From positions 60,716 to 124,715 of the forward strand of contig JAUXOA010000109.1 in assembly GCA_030682475.1 (NCBI GenBank): DNA of 64,000 nucleotides. Reading direction: 5' to 3'. The notes under the pieces were generated by a model. That model saw only the letters and a program-made list of their open reading frames with translations. It was not told the origin of the DNA and ran no database searches. A program made the translations under genes and the position numbers. Origin of the DNA: Rhodoferax sp. (GTDB taxonomy: Bacteria > Pseudomonadota > Gammaproteobacteria > Burkholderiales > Burkholderiaceae_C). Positions 1 through 7,565 of the stretch are shown one piece after another; the first letter of the stretch is position 1; each line of letters opens with the position of its first letter.

Positions 1-239
1 TGCACCAGTTGGTCAATCAGCACGTCGCCGGTGGCGCGAATCTCGCCCTTGAAACCGAGCCGTCGGCGCAGCAGGAATGCCTGGCTGAAGGCGCGACCAT
101 CGCTGAATTTGGGGAAGCTCAGGTCGATGCGCTCAACGCCGTCAAGATTGAGCGCACGGGGGTCTGAATCATTCGCGATTCCAATGACTTGTTGACCATT
201 GACTCCCGTGGAGTGGGCGTTTTCAGCTATCAGTTTCAT
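1..239 (-). CDS. DUF934 protein, sulfite-reduction associated (3' end outside window)
   Basis: The first 79 codons are visible, starting at ATG 239-237; the rest lies beyond the window edge. The translation contains FPKFSDGRAFSQAFLLRRR followed by a G-F-K-G-E-I-R-A-x-G-D-V-L-x-D-Q-L segment, the conserved core of the DUF934 family. Genes of this family usually follow cysI in Burkholderiales and are thought to help sulfite reduction, perhaps as a partner or electron-transfer subunit; that role is not proven. It starts 15 bp after the cysI stop, so the two are almost certainly cotranscribed. Confidence 0.8.
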   Translation of the reverse strand, partial: MKLIAENAHSTGVNGQQVIGIANDSDPRALNLDGVERIDLSFPKFSDGRAFSQAFLLRRRLGFKGEIRATGDVLIDQLV

Positions 240-254
240 AATTAATTCCTTTTT

Positions 255-2036
255 TCAGGCCAGCTCGGCCTCGGCGCTATGGCGCACCCGGTCGGCCGCT
301 TGCTTGAAGGCGTGCATGCCGATACGGCGAAAGGTGGCGATGAAGGTCTCCCCGCTGCGCCGTGTGTCGCGGTAGGTGTCGAGCACGGCTTCAATCACAT
401 CGGGCACTTCAGCCGCGCCAAACGAGGGGCCGACCACTTTGCCGGACATCGGCGCGCCACTGAGCGTGGAACCGTCCGAGCCGCCCAGCGATACCTGGTA
501 CCACTCCTGGCCGTCCTTGTCGACACCCAGAATGCCGATATGGCCGCTGTGGTGGTGGCCGCAGGAGTTTATGCAACCGCTGATGTGCAAGTCAATTTCG
601 CCCAGATCGTGCAACTCATCCATGTCCTGGTAGCGCTCGCTGATGGCGGCGGCGATTGGGATTGAGCGGGCATTGGCCAGTGCGCAAAAGTCGCCGCCGG
701 GGCAGGCGATCATGTCGGTCAACAGGCGAATGTTGGAGCGCGCCAAGCCGGCTTTGCGGGCCGCACGCCACAACTCGGGCAACTGGTCGCAACGCACCCA
801 GGGCAGCAGCAGGTTCTGGTCGTGCGTGACGCGGGCCTCGCCGGCGGAAAAAAGGTCGGCCAATTCAGCCGCAGTGTCCAACTGGTCGGCGGTGGCGTCG
901 CCGGGCGCGTGGCCCAGGCGCTTGAACGACAGGGTGACGGCACGCAAATCCGGGTTTTTGTGGGGCGCGACGTTTTGTTTCAGCCAGCGTCCAAATTCCA
1001 CCTCGTTCTCGGCGGTGGCACGCAGAATCTGGGCCACTTTCAACACCGAACCCGGCTTGTTAGCGGTCAAAGCCGGTGGCACAAAAGAGGCCGTCACCCG
1101 GTCCAACTCTTGCTGTGTGATGGTGTGCGGCGCACCGTCGATCTCGATAATTTGCTGGTACTCGGCTTCGACTTCGTCGGTGAAGCGCTGGCCTTCGGCC
1201 TTGACCAGAATCTTGATGCGCGCCTTGTACATATTGTCGCGCCGCCCCCAGCGGTTGTAGACGCGCACCACGGCTTCCAGGTAGTTCAGGATCTGGTGCC
1301 AGGGCAGAAAGTCGCGGAGGGTACTGGCAATCACCGGCGTGCGGCCCATGCCGCCACCGACCAGCACCTTGAAGCCAATTTGGCCATCAGCGTCACGCAG
1401 CACATGCAGGCCGACGTCATGCCAGGCGGTGGCGGCGCGGTCTTCCCGGGCACCCGAGACGGCAATCTTGAATTTGCGCGGTAAAAACGCAAATTCCGGG
1501 TGCAACGTGCTCCATTGGCGCAGGATTTCGCAGTACGGGCGCGGGTCCACAATTTCGTCCTCCGCAATGCCGGCACGCTCATCGCTGGTAATGTTGCGAA
1601 TGCAACTGCCGCTGGTCTGGATGCCGTGCATATTGACCGAGGCCAGCAGGTCCATCACATCGGCGCTCTTGTCCAGCGCGATCCAGTTGAACTGGACATT
1701 TTGGCGCGTGCTGAAGTGCGCATAGCCGGTGGGCAGTTTGACCGTGCCGAGTTGGGCCTGCTTGGTTTGAGCCGTCTGGTAGACCTGCGCGTTGGGCTGA
1801 TCGTATTCGCGCGCAATCCTGGCCAGCACACGCAACTGCACGCTCGACAATTCGCCGTAAGGCACCGCGACGCGCAACATCGGCGCGTAACGCTCCACGT
1901 ACCAGCCGTTTTGCAGTCGCAACGGGCGAAAATCATCGTCGCTGAGGTTGCCGCTCAGGTTGCGCTCCAGTTGGTCGCGGTATTGCGCGGCGCGCTGGCT
2001 GACGAATTGGCGGTCAAAGTCGGTGTATTGGTACAT
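255..2036 (-). CDS. cysI: Sulfite reductase hemoprotein (CysI-type)
   Basis: 593 residues, the usual length for a siroheme/[4Fe-4S] nitrite/sulfite reductase with two ferredoxin-like half domains and two catalytic domains. The cluster and siroheme ligands are visible as Cys445-x5-Cys451 and Cys488-x3-Cys492 (ACPGGDFC and SGCINSCG). It should reduce sulfite to sulfide in the cytoplasm for cysteine synthesis. No CysJ-like flavoprotein is present here, so electrons may come from ferredoxin or an unlinked reductase. The TauE/SafE gene lies 72 bp upstream on the same strand and the DUF934 gene follows directly, which favours sulfite over nitrite. A nitrite reductase is the main alternative and is less likely in this context. 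Confidence 0.88.
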   Translation of the reverse strand: MYQYTDFDRQFVSQRAAQYRDQLERNLSGNLSDDDFRPLRLQNGWYVERYAPMLRVAVPYGELSSVQLRVLARIAREYDQPNAQVYQTAQTKQAQLGTVKLPTGYAHFSTRQNVQFNWIALDKSADVMDLLASVNMHGIQTSGSCIRNITSDERAGIAEDEIVDPRPYCEILRQWSTLHPEFAFLPRKFKIAVSGAREDRAATAWHDVGLHVLRDADGQIGFKVLVGGGMGRTPVIASTLRDFLPWHQILNYLEAVVRVYNRWGRRDNMYKARIKILVKAEGQRFTDEVEAEYQQIIEIDGAPHTITQQELDRVTASFVPPALTANKPGSVLKVAQILRATAENEVEFGRWLKQNVAPHKNPDLRAVTLSFKRLGHAPGDATADQLDTAAELADLFSAGEARVTHDQNLLLPWVRCDQLPELWRAARKAGLARSNIRLLTDMIACPGGDFCALANARSIPIAAAISERYQDMDELHDLGEIDLHISGCINSCGHHHSGHIGILGVDKDGQEWYQVSLGGSDGSTLSGAPMSGKVVGPSFGAAEVPDVIEAVLDTYRDTRRSGETFIATFRRIGMHAFKQAADRVRHSAEAELA

Positions 2037-2055
2037 GGTCAGTTTTTTCTAATCA

Positions 2056-2104
2056 GTTGAGGACAGAGCTGGCTCGCTGCGCGTAGCTGGGGTCTGTTCC
2101 GCAA
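2056..2104 (+). repeat. Dispersed palindromic repeat, copy A
   Basis: A 49-bp unit with arms GGACAGA and (imperfectly) TCTGTTC around a GC-rich centre. It lies in the 72-bp spacer between the TauE/SafE gene and cysI. Related copies occur near 5400, 21640-21790, 26768-26900 and 59734-59780. Confidence 0.7.
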
Positions 2105-2108
2105 GGTT

Positions 2109-2900
2109 TTATAAAGCAATCAATTTCACGCCGGCATACGCCAGCAGCAGGGAAAGGAGGGAACGGATCACCCGCTCTGGCGTGCGTGCCATCAGGTGTG
2201 ATCCGACCCATATGCCGGGCAGCGAGCCGGCCAGCAGCTTGGCCAGCAAAGACCAGTCGACCGAGCCCAGCGAGGCGTGGCCCAGGCCGGCCACCAGCGT
2301 GAGCGGCACGGCGTAGGCAATATCGGTGCCCACAATGCGAGGCAGCGGCAGCAGGGGGTACAAAATCAGCAACACGGTGACGCCGATGGCCCCGGCGCCC
2401 ACCGATGTCAGCGTCACCAAGGTGCCGATGACCGCGCCAAACAACAGCGGCAGGCTCCAATGGCGTGGTGTGGCGGCGCGGACTTCCTGGCCTGCTGCCA
2501 GGGTGCGCGGGGCGGCTTTGCCACGCACTGCCTTGTACAGGGTGGCCGCCGCCGTCAGCAGCAGGGCGAAACCCAGGGTGCTGGTCATCAGGCTTTGCAC
2601 CGCAGCGCTGGCAGCCCCCACCTGCTTGAGAAAAAACAGGGTGATCAGCGCCGCTGGAATACTGCCGGCCGACAACTGCGCCACCACCCGCCAGTCGACC
2701 AGGCGTGCGCGTGCCAGTTTGACGGTGCCGCCCAGCTTGGTAAAGGCGGCGAACAGCAGGTCGGTGCCAACCGCCAGATACGGTTTGACGCCGAAGAAGA
2801 AGATCAGGATCGGCGTCATGAGCGAGCCGCCGCCAACGCCGGTCAGTCCGACGACGATCCCAACAAAAAAACCAGCAAAGATGAACGCTAAGTCATGCAT
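2109..2900 (-). CDS. TauE/SafE-family membrane permease
   Basis: 263 residues, very hydrophobic, with about eight predicted membrane segments. The N-terminus carries the glycine-rich GFFVGIVVGLTGVGGGSLMTP repeat typical of the TauE/SafE (DUF81) family, with a second related half near residues 140-170. Family members move sulfite, sulfonates or other organic acids across the inner membrane. It sits immediately upstream of cysI on the same strand, so sulfite or sulfate-related export/import is a reasonable inference, but the substrate cannot be read from the sequence. ATG 2900-2898 follows an AT-rich leader. Confidence 0.85.
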   Translation of the reverse strand: MHDLAFIFAGFFVGIVVGLTGVGGGSLMTPILIFFFGVKPYLAVGTDLLFAAFTKLGGTVKLARARLVDWRVVAQLSAGSIPAALITLFFLKQVGAASAAVQSLMTSTLGFALLLTAAATLYKAVRGKAAPRTLAAGQEVRAATPRHWSLPLLFGAVIGTLVTLTSVGAGAIGVTVLLILYPLLPLPRIVGTDIAYAVPLTLVAGLGHASLGSVDWSLLAKLLAGSLPGIWVGSHLMARTPERVIRSLLSLLLAYAGVKLIAL

Positions 2901-2927
2901 GAGTTGACTTTATGCGGCGCTCTTTAG

Positions 2928-2933
2928 ATTGTA
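2928..2933 (-). promoter_or_regulatory. Candidate -10 element for the TauE/cysI operon
   Basis: Read on the minus strand, TACAAT lies about 28 bp upstream of the permease start inside a very AT-rich 80-bp leader. No good -35 box is spaced correctly, as expected for an activator-dependent promoter. CysB control would fit the genes but no CysB site was proven. Confidence 0.35.
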
Positions 2934-3047
2934 AAATACTTTATTGTGATTTTTATATGCTTTTTAATATATAAAGGAAAGCGAAGCGCGTTGCTAGTTT
3001 TTTTAGGGTGAACTGGGCACTGGCCCCCGGAATTGCCGGGCTGAATC

Positions 3048-3959
3048 TCACCCAACTCGTCCGAGCAAAAGGAACTCCATCAGTGCCTTTTGCACATGCA
3101 TCCTGTTTTCAGCCTCGTCCCAGACGACGGACTGCGGCCCGTCGATCACCTCGGCCTGCACTTCCTCGCCCCGGTGCGCCGGCAGACAATGCATGAACAG
3201 CGCATCAGGCTTGGCTGCGCTCATCATCTCGGCGTCCACACACCAGTCGGCAAAAGCGACTTTGCGGGCCTCGTTCTCGGCTTCAAAACCCATACTGGTC
3301 CAGACATCGGTCGTTACCAGGTCAGCACCGGCGCAAGCCTGCATCGGGTCACGGAATACCTGGTAGCTCTCGGCCGAGCGCAAGCCGGCGATGGACTGAT
3401 CGACTTCGTAGCCGCCAGGTGTGCTGACATGCACTTTGAAGCCCAGGATTTCGCTGGCCTGCAGCCAGGTGTTGGCCATGTTGTTGCCATCACCGACCCA
3501 GGCCACCGTCTTGCCCTGGATGGAGCCACGGTGCTCGATGTAGGTAAAGATGTCCGCCAGAATCTGGCAGGGGTGGAACTCGTTGGTCAGGCCGTTGATC
3601 ACCGGCACGCGGGAATGTTCGGCAAAGCGCTCGATCTTGGTCTGCTCGTAGGTGCGGATCATCACCAGATCGACCATGCGGCTGATGACCTTGGCGCTGT
3701 CCTCAATCGGCTCGGCGCGGCCCAGTTGGCTGTCGCCGGTGGTCAGGTTCACCACGCTGCCGCCCATCTGGTACATGCCGGCCTCGAAACTCACGCGGGT
3801 GCGGGTGGAGGCTTTCTCAAAAATCATGGCCAGGGTTCGATCAGTCAGCGGCTGGTGCTTGTCGTAGGCCTTGAACTTCTTTTTAATCAGCGCCGCCCGC
3901 TCGAACAGGTAGGCGTAGTCGCTGGCGTCGAGATCGCTGAATTGCAGATAGTGTTTCAT
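3048..3959 (-). CDS. argF: Ornithine carbamoyltransferase
   Basis: 303 residues starting at ATG 3959-3957 (MKHYLQFSDLDASDY). It carries the carbamoyl-phosphate loop STRTR at residues 51-55, HPCQ at 129-132 and the ornithine-loop HCLP near residue 263, all diagnostic of anabolic OTCases. It converts ornithine and carbamoyl phosphate to citrulline in arginine synthesis. It follows argD on the same strand with a 40-bp gap, a common betaproteobacterial pairing. An in-frame upstream extension exists but would run back towards argD and has no family support. Confidence 0.95.
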   Translation of the reverse strand: MKHYLQFSDLDASDYAYLFERAALIKKKFKAYDKHQPLTDRTLAMIFEKASTRTRVSFEAGMYQMGGSVVNLTTGDSQLGRAEPIEDSAKVISRMVDLVMIRTYEQTKIERFAEHSRVPVINGLTNEFHPCQILADIFTYIEHRGSIQGKTVAWVGDGNNMANTWLQASEILGFKVHVSTPGGYEVDQSIAGLRSAESYQVFRDPMQACAGADLVTTDVWTSMGFEAENEARKVAFADWCVDAEMMSAAKPDALFMHCLPAHRGEEVQAEVIDGPQSVVWDEAENRMHVQKALMEFLLLGRVG

Positions 3960-3999
3960 TGACGGGTACTCGCAAGGCAGGGTTGGAGTCAGTTGGCGT

Positions 4000-5220
4000 C
4001 TATCCGGCGGCGTCAAGCAGGAACTGCTTGATGAGCGGACACAGGATGCTGACCACCTCGTCGGCTTCCGTCGCGCTCATGATCAACGGCGGCAACAGAC
4101 GGATGACAGTGTCAGCGGTGACGCTGATCAGCAGACCATTGTCGGCACACTGCTTGACCAGCGCTGCGCAGGGTTTGGCCAGTTCGATGCCCAGCATCAG
4201 GCCCTGTCCACGAATTTCCTTGACGGTTTGTGTCGCCAGTTCGGGCGCCAGTGCCTGGGCCAGTGCCGCAGCCAGGTGCGCGCCAACGCGGGCGGCATTG
4301 GCCAGCAGGCCGTCCTCCTCCATGATGCGAATGGTCTCCACCCCGGCCCGCATCGCCAGCGGATTGCCACCAAACGTGGTGCCGTGGTTGCCGGGCTGGA
4401 AAATATGGGCCGCTTTCGGGCCTGCTACAACAGCGCCGATCGGCACACCCGAACCCAAGCCCTTGGCCAGCGGCATCACATCGGGCACAATGCCTGCCCA
4501 TTGATGGGCGAACCACTTGCCGGTGCGTCCCATGCCGCATTGCACCTCGTCAATCATCAGCAGCCAATCGCGCTCATCGCACAGTTGGCGCACGTCCTTG
4601 AGGTAATCCAGGTGCATCGGGTTGACGCCGCCTTCTCCCTGGATGGCTTCGAAAAACACCGCTACCACATTCGGGTTGCCATCGGTGGCCTTCTTCAAAC
4701 TCTCGATGTTGTTCAGTGGCACGCGGATGAAACCCTCCACCAGCGGCCCAAAGCCTGCTTGTATCTTGGGGTTGCCGGTGGCGCTCAGGGTGGCGATGCT
4801 GCGGCCGTGAAAGGCCTTCTCGTACACCACAATCTCGGGCCGTGCTATGCCCTTGTCATGGCCAAATTTGCGCGCCAGCTTCAGGGCCGCTTCGTTGGCT
4901 TCCAGGCCGGTGGAGCAGAAAAAGACGTTGCTCATGCCCGACAACTTCACCAGTTTTTTTGCCAGCACCTCCTGATTCGGCACATGGTAGTAATTGGAGC
5001 TGTGGATCAGTTTGGCAATCTGGTCCTGCAGGGCCGGCACCAGCTTGGGGTGGTTGTGTCCGAGGGTGTTGACGGCAATGCCACCGAGTGCGTCCAGATA
5101 CGACTTGCCATTGACATCCCAGACGCGGCAACCCTGGCCATGCGACAGCGCGATGGGCACGCGACCATAGGTGTTCATCACGTGGGGCGATTGAGCTTCG
5201 ATGAAAGGGGCTGCGTTCAT
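4000..5220 (-). CDS. argD: Acetylornithine aminotransferase
   Basis: 406 residues from ATG 5220-5218 (MNAAPFIEAQSPHVMNTYGR). This is a class III PLP aminotransferase; the Schiff-base lysine is Lys253 in PLAKGLGSG, with the FEAIQGEGG and MIDEVQCGMGRTG blocks upstream. It transaminates N-acetylglutamate semialdehyde in arginine synthesis and often also acts on succinyl-diaminopimelate. A longer frame reaches 5268, but its extra 16 codons come from a 27-bp sequence repeated near 26824-26850, so the shorter start is preferred. A terminator-like hairpin lies 57 bp upstream. Confidence 0.94.
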   Translation of the reverse strand: MNAAPFIEAQSPHVMNTYGRVPIALSHGQGCRVWDVNGKSYLDALGGIAVNTLGHNHPKLVPALQDQIAKLIHSSNYYHVPNQEVLAKKLVKLSGMSNVFFCSTGLEANEAALKLARKFGHDKGIARPEIVVYEKAFHGRSIATLSATGNPKIQAGFGPLVEGFIRVPLNNIESLKKATDGNPNVVAVFFEAIQGEGGVNPMHLDYLKDVRQLCDERDWLLMIDEVQCGMGRTGKWFAHQWAGIVPDVMPLAKGLGSGVPIGAVVAGPKAAHIFQPGNHGTTFGGNPLAMRAGVETIRIMEEDGLLANAARVGAHLAAALAQALAPELATQTVKEIRGQGLMLGIELAKPCAALVKQCADNGLLISVTADTVIRLLPPLIMSATEADEVVSILCPLIKQFLLDAAG

Positions 5221-5240
5221 GGTTTCAAAATCCTGGTCGG

Positions 5241-5267
5241 TTGCGAACATCCAACATCTGACGATCA
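5241..5267. repeat. 27-bp sequence duplicated at 26824-26850
   Basis: The 27 bases beginning TTGCGAACATCCAACATC just upstream of argD recur without a mismatch in the lysS/yggT spacer, where they are embedded in the GGACAGAGCT repeat array. This links the argD leader to the same repeat family. Confidence 0.75.
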
Positions 5268-5276
5268 CAAAAATAA

Positions 5277-5302
5277 AACGGCCCGTTCAATGGCGGGCCG
5301 TT
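5277..5302 (-). terminator. Terminator-like hairpin in the argD leader
   Basis: A 9-bp GC-rich stem (AACGGCCCG / CGGGCCGTT) with an 8-nt loop. On the minus strand it is followed by TTTATTTTTG, giving the form of an intrinsic terminator reading towards argD. It is the second hairpin after rpsT, so it may be a backup terminator for rpsT or an attenuator for argD. Confidence 0.6.
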
Positions 5303-5324
5303 GAAGTGGTATTCTAGGCGCAAC

Positions 5325-5352
5325 AAAAAAGCCGTCTTTCGACGGCTTTTTT
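5325..5352. terminator. rpsT: Intrinsic terminator of rpsT (symmetrical)
   Basis: AAAAAAGCCGTC pairs with GACGGCTTTTTT around a 4-nt loop. The A and T tracts make it potentially bidirectional, but it lies downstream of rpsT on the minus strand and is the obvious end of that transcript. Confidence 0.85.
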
Positions 5353-5401
5353 GCTTTGCTGACAGCGCACCCGTTACAAACGGCGGAATCCTGAAAACTT
5401 G

Positions 5402-5443
5402 GGGGACAGCCCGCAGCGGCAAGGCCGCAAGCTCTGTCCCCAG
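5402..5443 (-). repeat. Dispersed palindromic repeat, copy B (inverted)
   Basis: A reverse-oriented relative of the GGACAGAGCT...TCTGTCC unit, with GGGGGACAG on the left and CTGTCCCC on the right. It lies between rpsT and its terminator. Confidence 0.55.
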
Positions 5444-5476
5444 TTGCTCAGAAATCCGGGCTGTTTTCCTGAATAA

Positions 5477-5794
5477 TCAGGCGGGTTGAGCCTGGACTGC
5501 TTTCGCGGTCAGTGCTTTCACCTTGGTCGACAGACGGCTCTTGTCGCGAGCCGCCTTGTTTTTGTGGAAGATGCCTTTGTCAGCCACCGTGTCCACCACG
5601 GCTTGCATCTTGGCAAACAATTCGGTTGCTTTGGCTTTGTCGCCAGCAACAACCGCTTTTTCCACGTTCTTCACCGCAGTACGGTATTTGGAACGCAGCG
5701 AGGTGTTTGCAGCGTTGATTTTGATGTCCTGACGGACGCGCTTGCGGCCCGACGCCAGGCGCGGGTTCTTTTTCTTCGGTTTTGTAGATGCCAT
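5477..5794 (-). CDS. rpsT: 30S ribosomal protein bS20
   Basis: 105 residues, lysine- and arginine-rich, opening [19 protein letters not shown], and helical throughout as expected for S20, which binds 16S rRNA in the small subunit. Monocistronic: the divergent murJ lies upstream and an intrinsic terminator lies about 125 bp downstream. The C-terminus ([13 protein letters not shown]) is typical for Burkholderiales. Confidence 0.96.
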   Translation of the reverse strand: MASTKPKKKNPRLASGRKRVRQDIKINAANTSLRSKYRTAVKNVEKAVVAGDKAKATELFAKMQAVVDTVADKGIFHKNKAARDKSRLSTKVKALTAKAVQAQPA

Positions 5795-5910
5795 ATATAG
5801 AGTTCCTTGTGTCTGAGGATGTTGCCAGCAAAGCTCATGATTATATCAGGTACGGGTCAGTTGGCAGGGCGCGACTGGTTCGCTGGCTGGACGCGGCTAC
5901 ACTCCCGGTC

Positions 5911-7476
5911 GTGAGTCTTTTCAAATCCGCCTCTGTTGTCTCCTTGTTGACCCTGGTGTCACGCATCACGGGCCTGGTGCGCGAACTCCTGATTGCGGCA
6001 ACTTTTGGCGCCAGCGCCTTGACCGATGCCTTCAATGTGGCGTTTCGCATTCCCAATCTGCTGCGCCGACTGTTTGGCGAAGGCGCCTTCAGTATGGCTT
6101 TTGTGCCCGTGCTGGCGGCCTCCAAAGCGCAGCATGGCGAGCTTGCTACCCAATCCATGATTGACCATGTGGCCACGGTACTGGCCTGGGCTTTGCTGGT
6201 GATCAGCATCATCGGCGTGGTGGCAGCCCCGGCCCTGGTGTGGGCGATGGCCAGTGGTTTGCAGCAGAACCCGCGTGGCTTTGAGGTCGCTGTCGTCATG
6301 ACGCGCTGGATGTTTCCCTACATTGCCTTTATGTCGATGGTGGCGCTGGCTGCAGGGGTACTCAATACCTGGCGGCGTTTTGCGGTGCCCGCCGCTACGC
6401 CGGTGTTGTTGAACCTGTGCATGATTGCAGCCGCCTGGTTGGGCGCGCCGTGGTTCAAAACCTTGGGCCTGGAGCCGATTTACGCTCTGGCCGGTGGCGT
6501 GCTGTTAGGCGGCGTGCTGCAACTGGGCGTGCAATTGTGGGCGTTGAAAAAACTGGGGCTGCATCCGCGCATTGGCCTGCGCTGGCGCGCGCTGCGCAGT
6601 GCCTGGGCCGACCCGGGCACCAAAAACATTCTTAAATTGATGGGGCCTGCCTTGCTGGGCGTGAGCGTGGCGCACATTTCGATGTTGATCAACACGCAAA
6701 TTGCCTCGCATCTGGCGACCGGTAGCGTAAGCTGGATCACCTATGCCGACCGGCTGATGGAGTTCCCCACCGCGCTGCTCGGTGTTGCCATGGGGGTGGT
6801 CCTGATGCCCCAACTCGCGGCTGCGCGCGCGGCGGGCGATGCGGCGAAATACTCCGCCATGCTGGACTGGGGTTTGCGGCTGGTGCTGCTGCTGGCCGTA
6901 CCTTGTGCGGTGGCGCTGATCGCCTTTGCCAAGCCGCTGGTAGCCGTTCTCTACCACTACGGGGTCATGACTGAGCATGACGTGCAGCAAATCACCTATG
7001 CCCTGATGGGATGGGGGGTGGGTTTGATCGGGATTGTGGCCATCAAGGTGTTGGCACCGGGTTACTACGCCAACCTCGACACCAAAACACCGGTGCGCAT
7101 TGCGGTCGTGGTGCTGGTGATCACGCAGTTGCTCAATATTGTTCTGGTGCCCATTTTTGCCCATGCCGCCTTGACGCTTACCATCGGCATCGGTGCCCTG
7201 GTCAATGCCGCCTGGCTGCTGGTCGGGCTGCTCCGGCGTCGCAGTTACAAGCCGGAGCCGGGTTGGGGCGTCCTCGTGCTACAGGTGATTGCGGCCAACG
7301 CTTTGCTGATAGTTTTCCTGATGTGGGCCAACGGGGCCTTTGCCTGGACCGAACTGCGCCAGCAGAGCCTGAAGCGAATCGGGCTGCTGGCGCTGGTCAT
7401 GACGGGCTCGGCATTCATTTATTTCACGGCGCTTTGGGCCGCCGGACTGAAACTGCAGCAATTCGTGCGACGTTGA
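5911..7476 (+). CDS. murJ: Lipid II flippase MurJ
   Basis: 521 residues with about 14 membrane segments (MviN/MurJ family of the MOP superfamily). It carries the DAFNVAFRIPNLLRRLFGEG block near the N-terminus, a family signature. It should flip lipid II across the inner membrane for peptidoglycan synthesis. GTG 5911 gives the usual N-terminus (MSLFKSASVVSLLTLVSR). The same frame is open back to 5788, but that extension would overlap the rpsT start and has no family counterpart. murJ divergent from rpsT is a common betaproteobacterial arrangement. Confidence 0.93.
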   Translation: MSLFKSASVVSLLTLVSRITGLVRELLIAATFGASALTDAFNVAFRIPNLLRRLFGEGAFSMAFVPVLAASKAQHGELATQSMIDHVATVLAWALLVISIIGVVAAPALVWAMASGLQQNPRGFEVAVVMTRWMFPYIAFMSMVALAAGVLNTWRRFAVPAATPVLLNLCMIAAAWLGAPWFKTLGLEPIYALAGGVLLGGVLQLGVQLWALKKLGLHPRIGLRWRALRSAWADPGTKNILKLMGPALLGVSVAHISMLINTQIASHLATGSVSWITYADRLMEFPTALLGVAMGVVLMPQLAAARAAGDAAKYSAMLDWGLRLVLLLAVPCAVALIAFAKPLVAVLYHYGVMTEHDVQQITYALMGWGVGLIGIVAIKVLAPGYYANLDTKTPVRIAVVVLVITQLLNIVLVPIFAHAALTLTIGIGALVNAAWLLVGLLRRRSYKPEPGWGVLVLQVIAANALLIVFLMWANGAFAWTELRQQSLKRIGLLALVMTGSAFIYFTALWAAGLKLQQFVRR

Positions 7477-7565
7477 GCGGGGCAATCGAGCTCTGAGTCT
7501 GCCAGCGACTACACTGCGCTTCTCACCAGCCGCCCGAAGTCGTTTCCCCCGAACAAAAGGCCATC

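Noticed and set aside
4228..5304. 358-codon plus-strand frame over argD
   Set aside because: Antisense to argD, which has all class III aminotransferase motifs.
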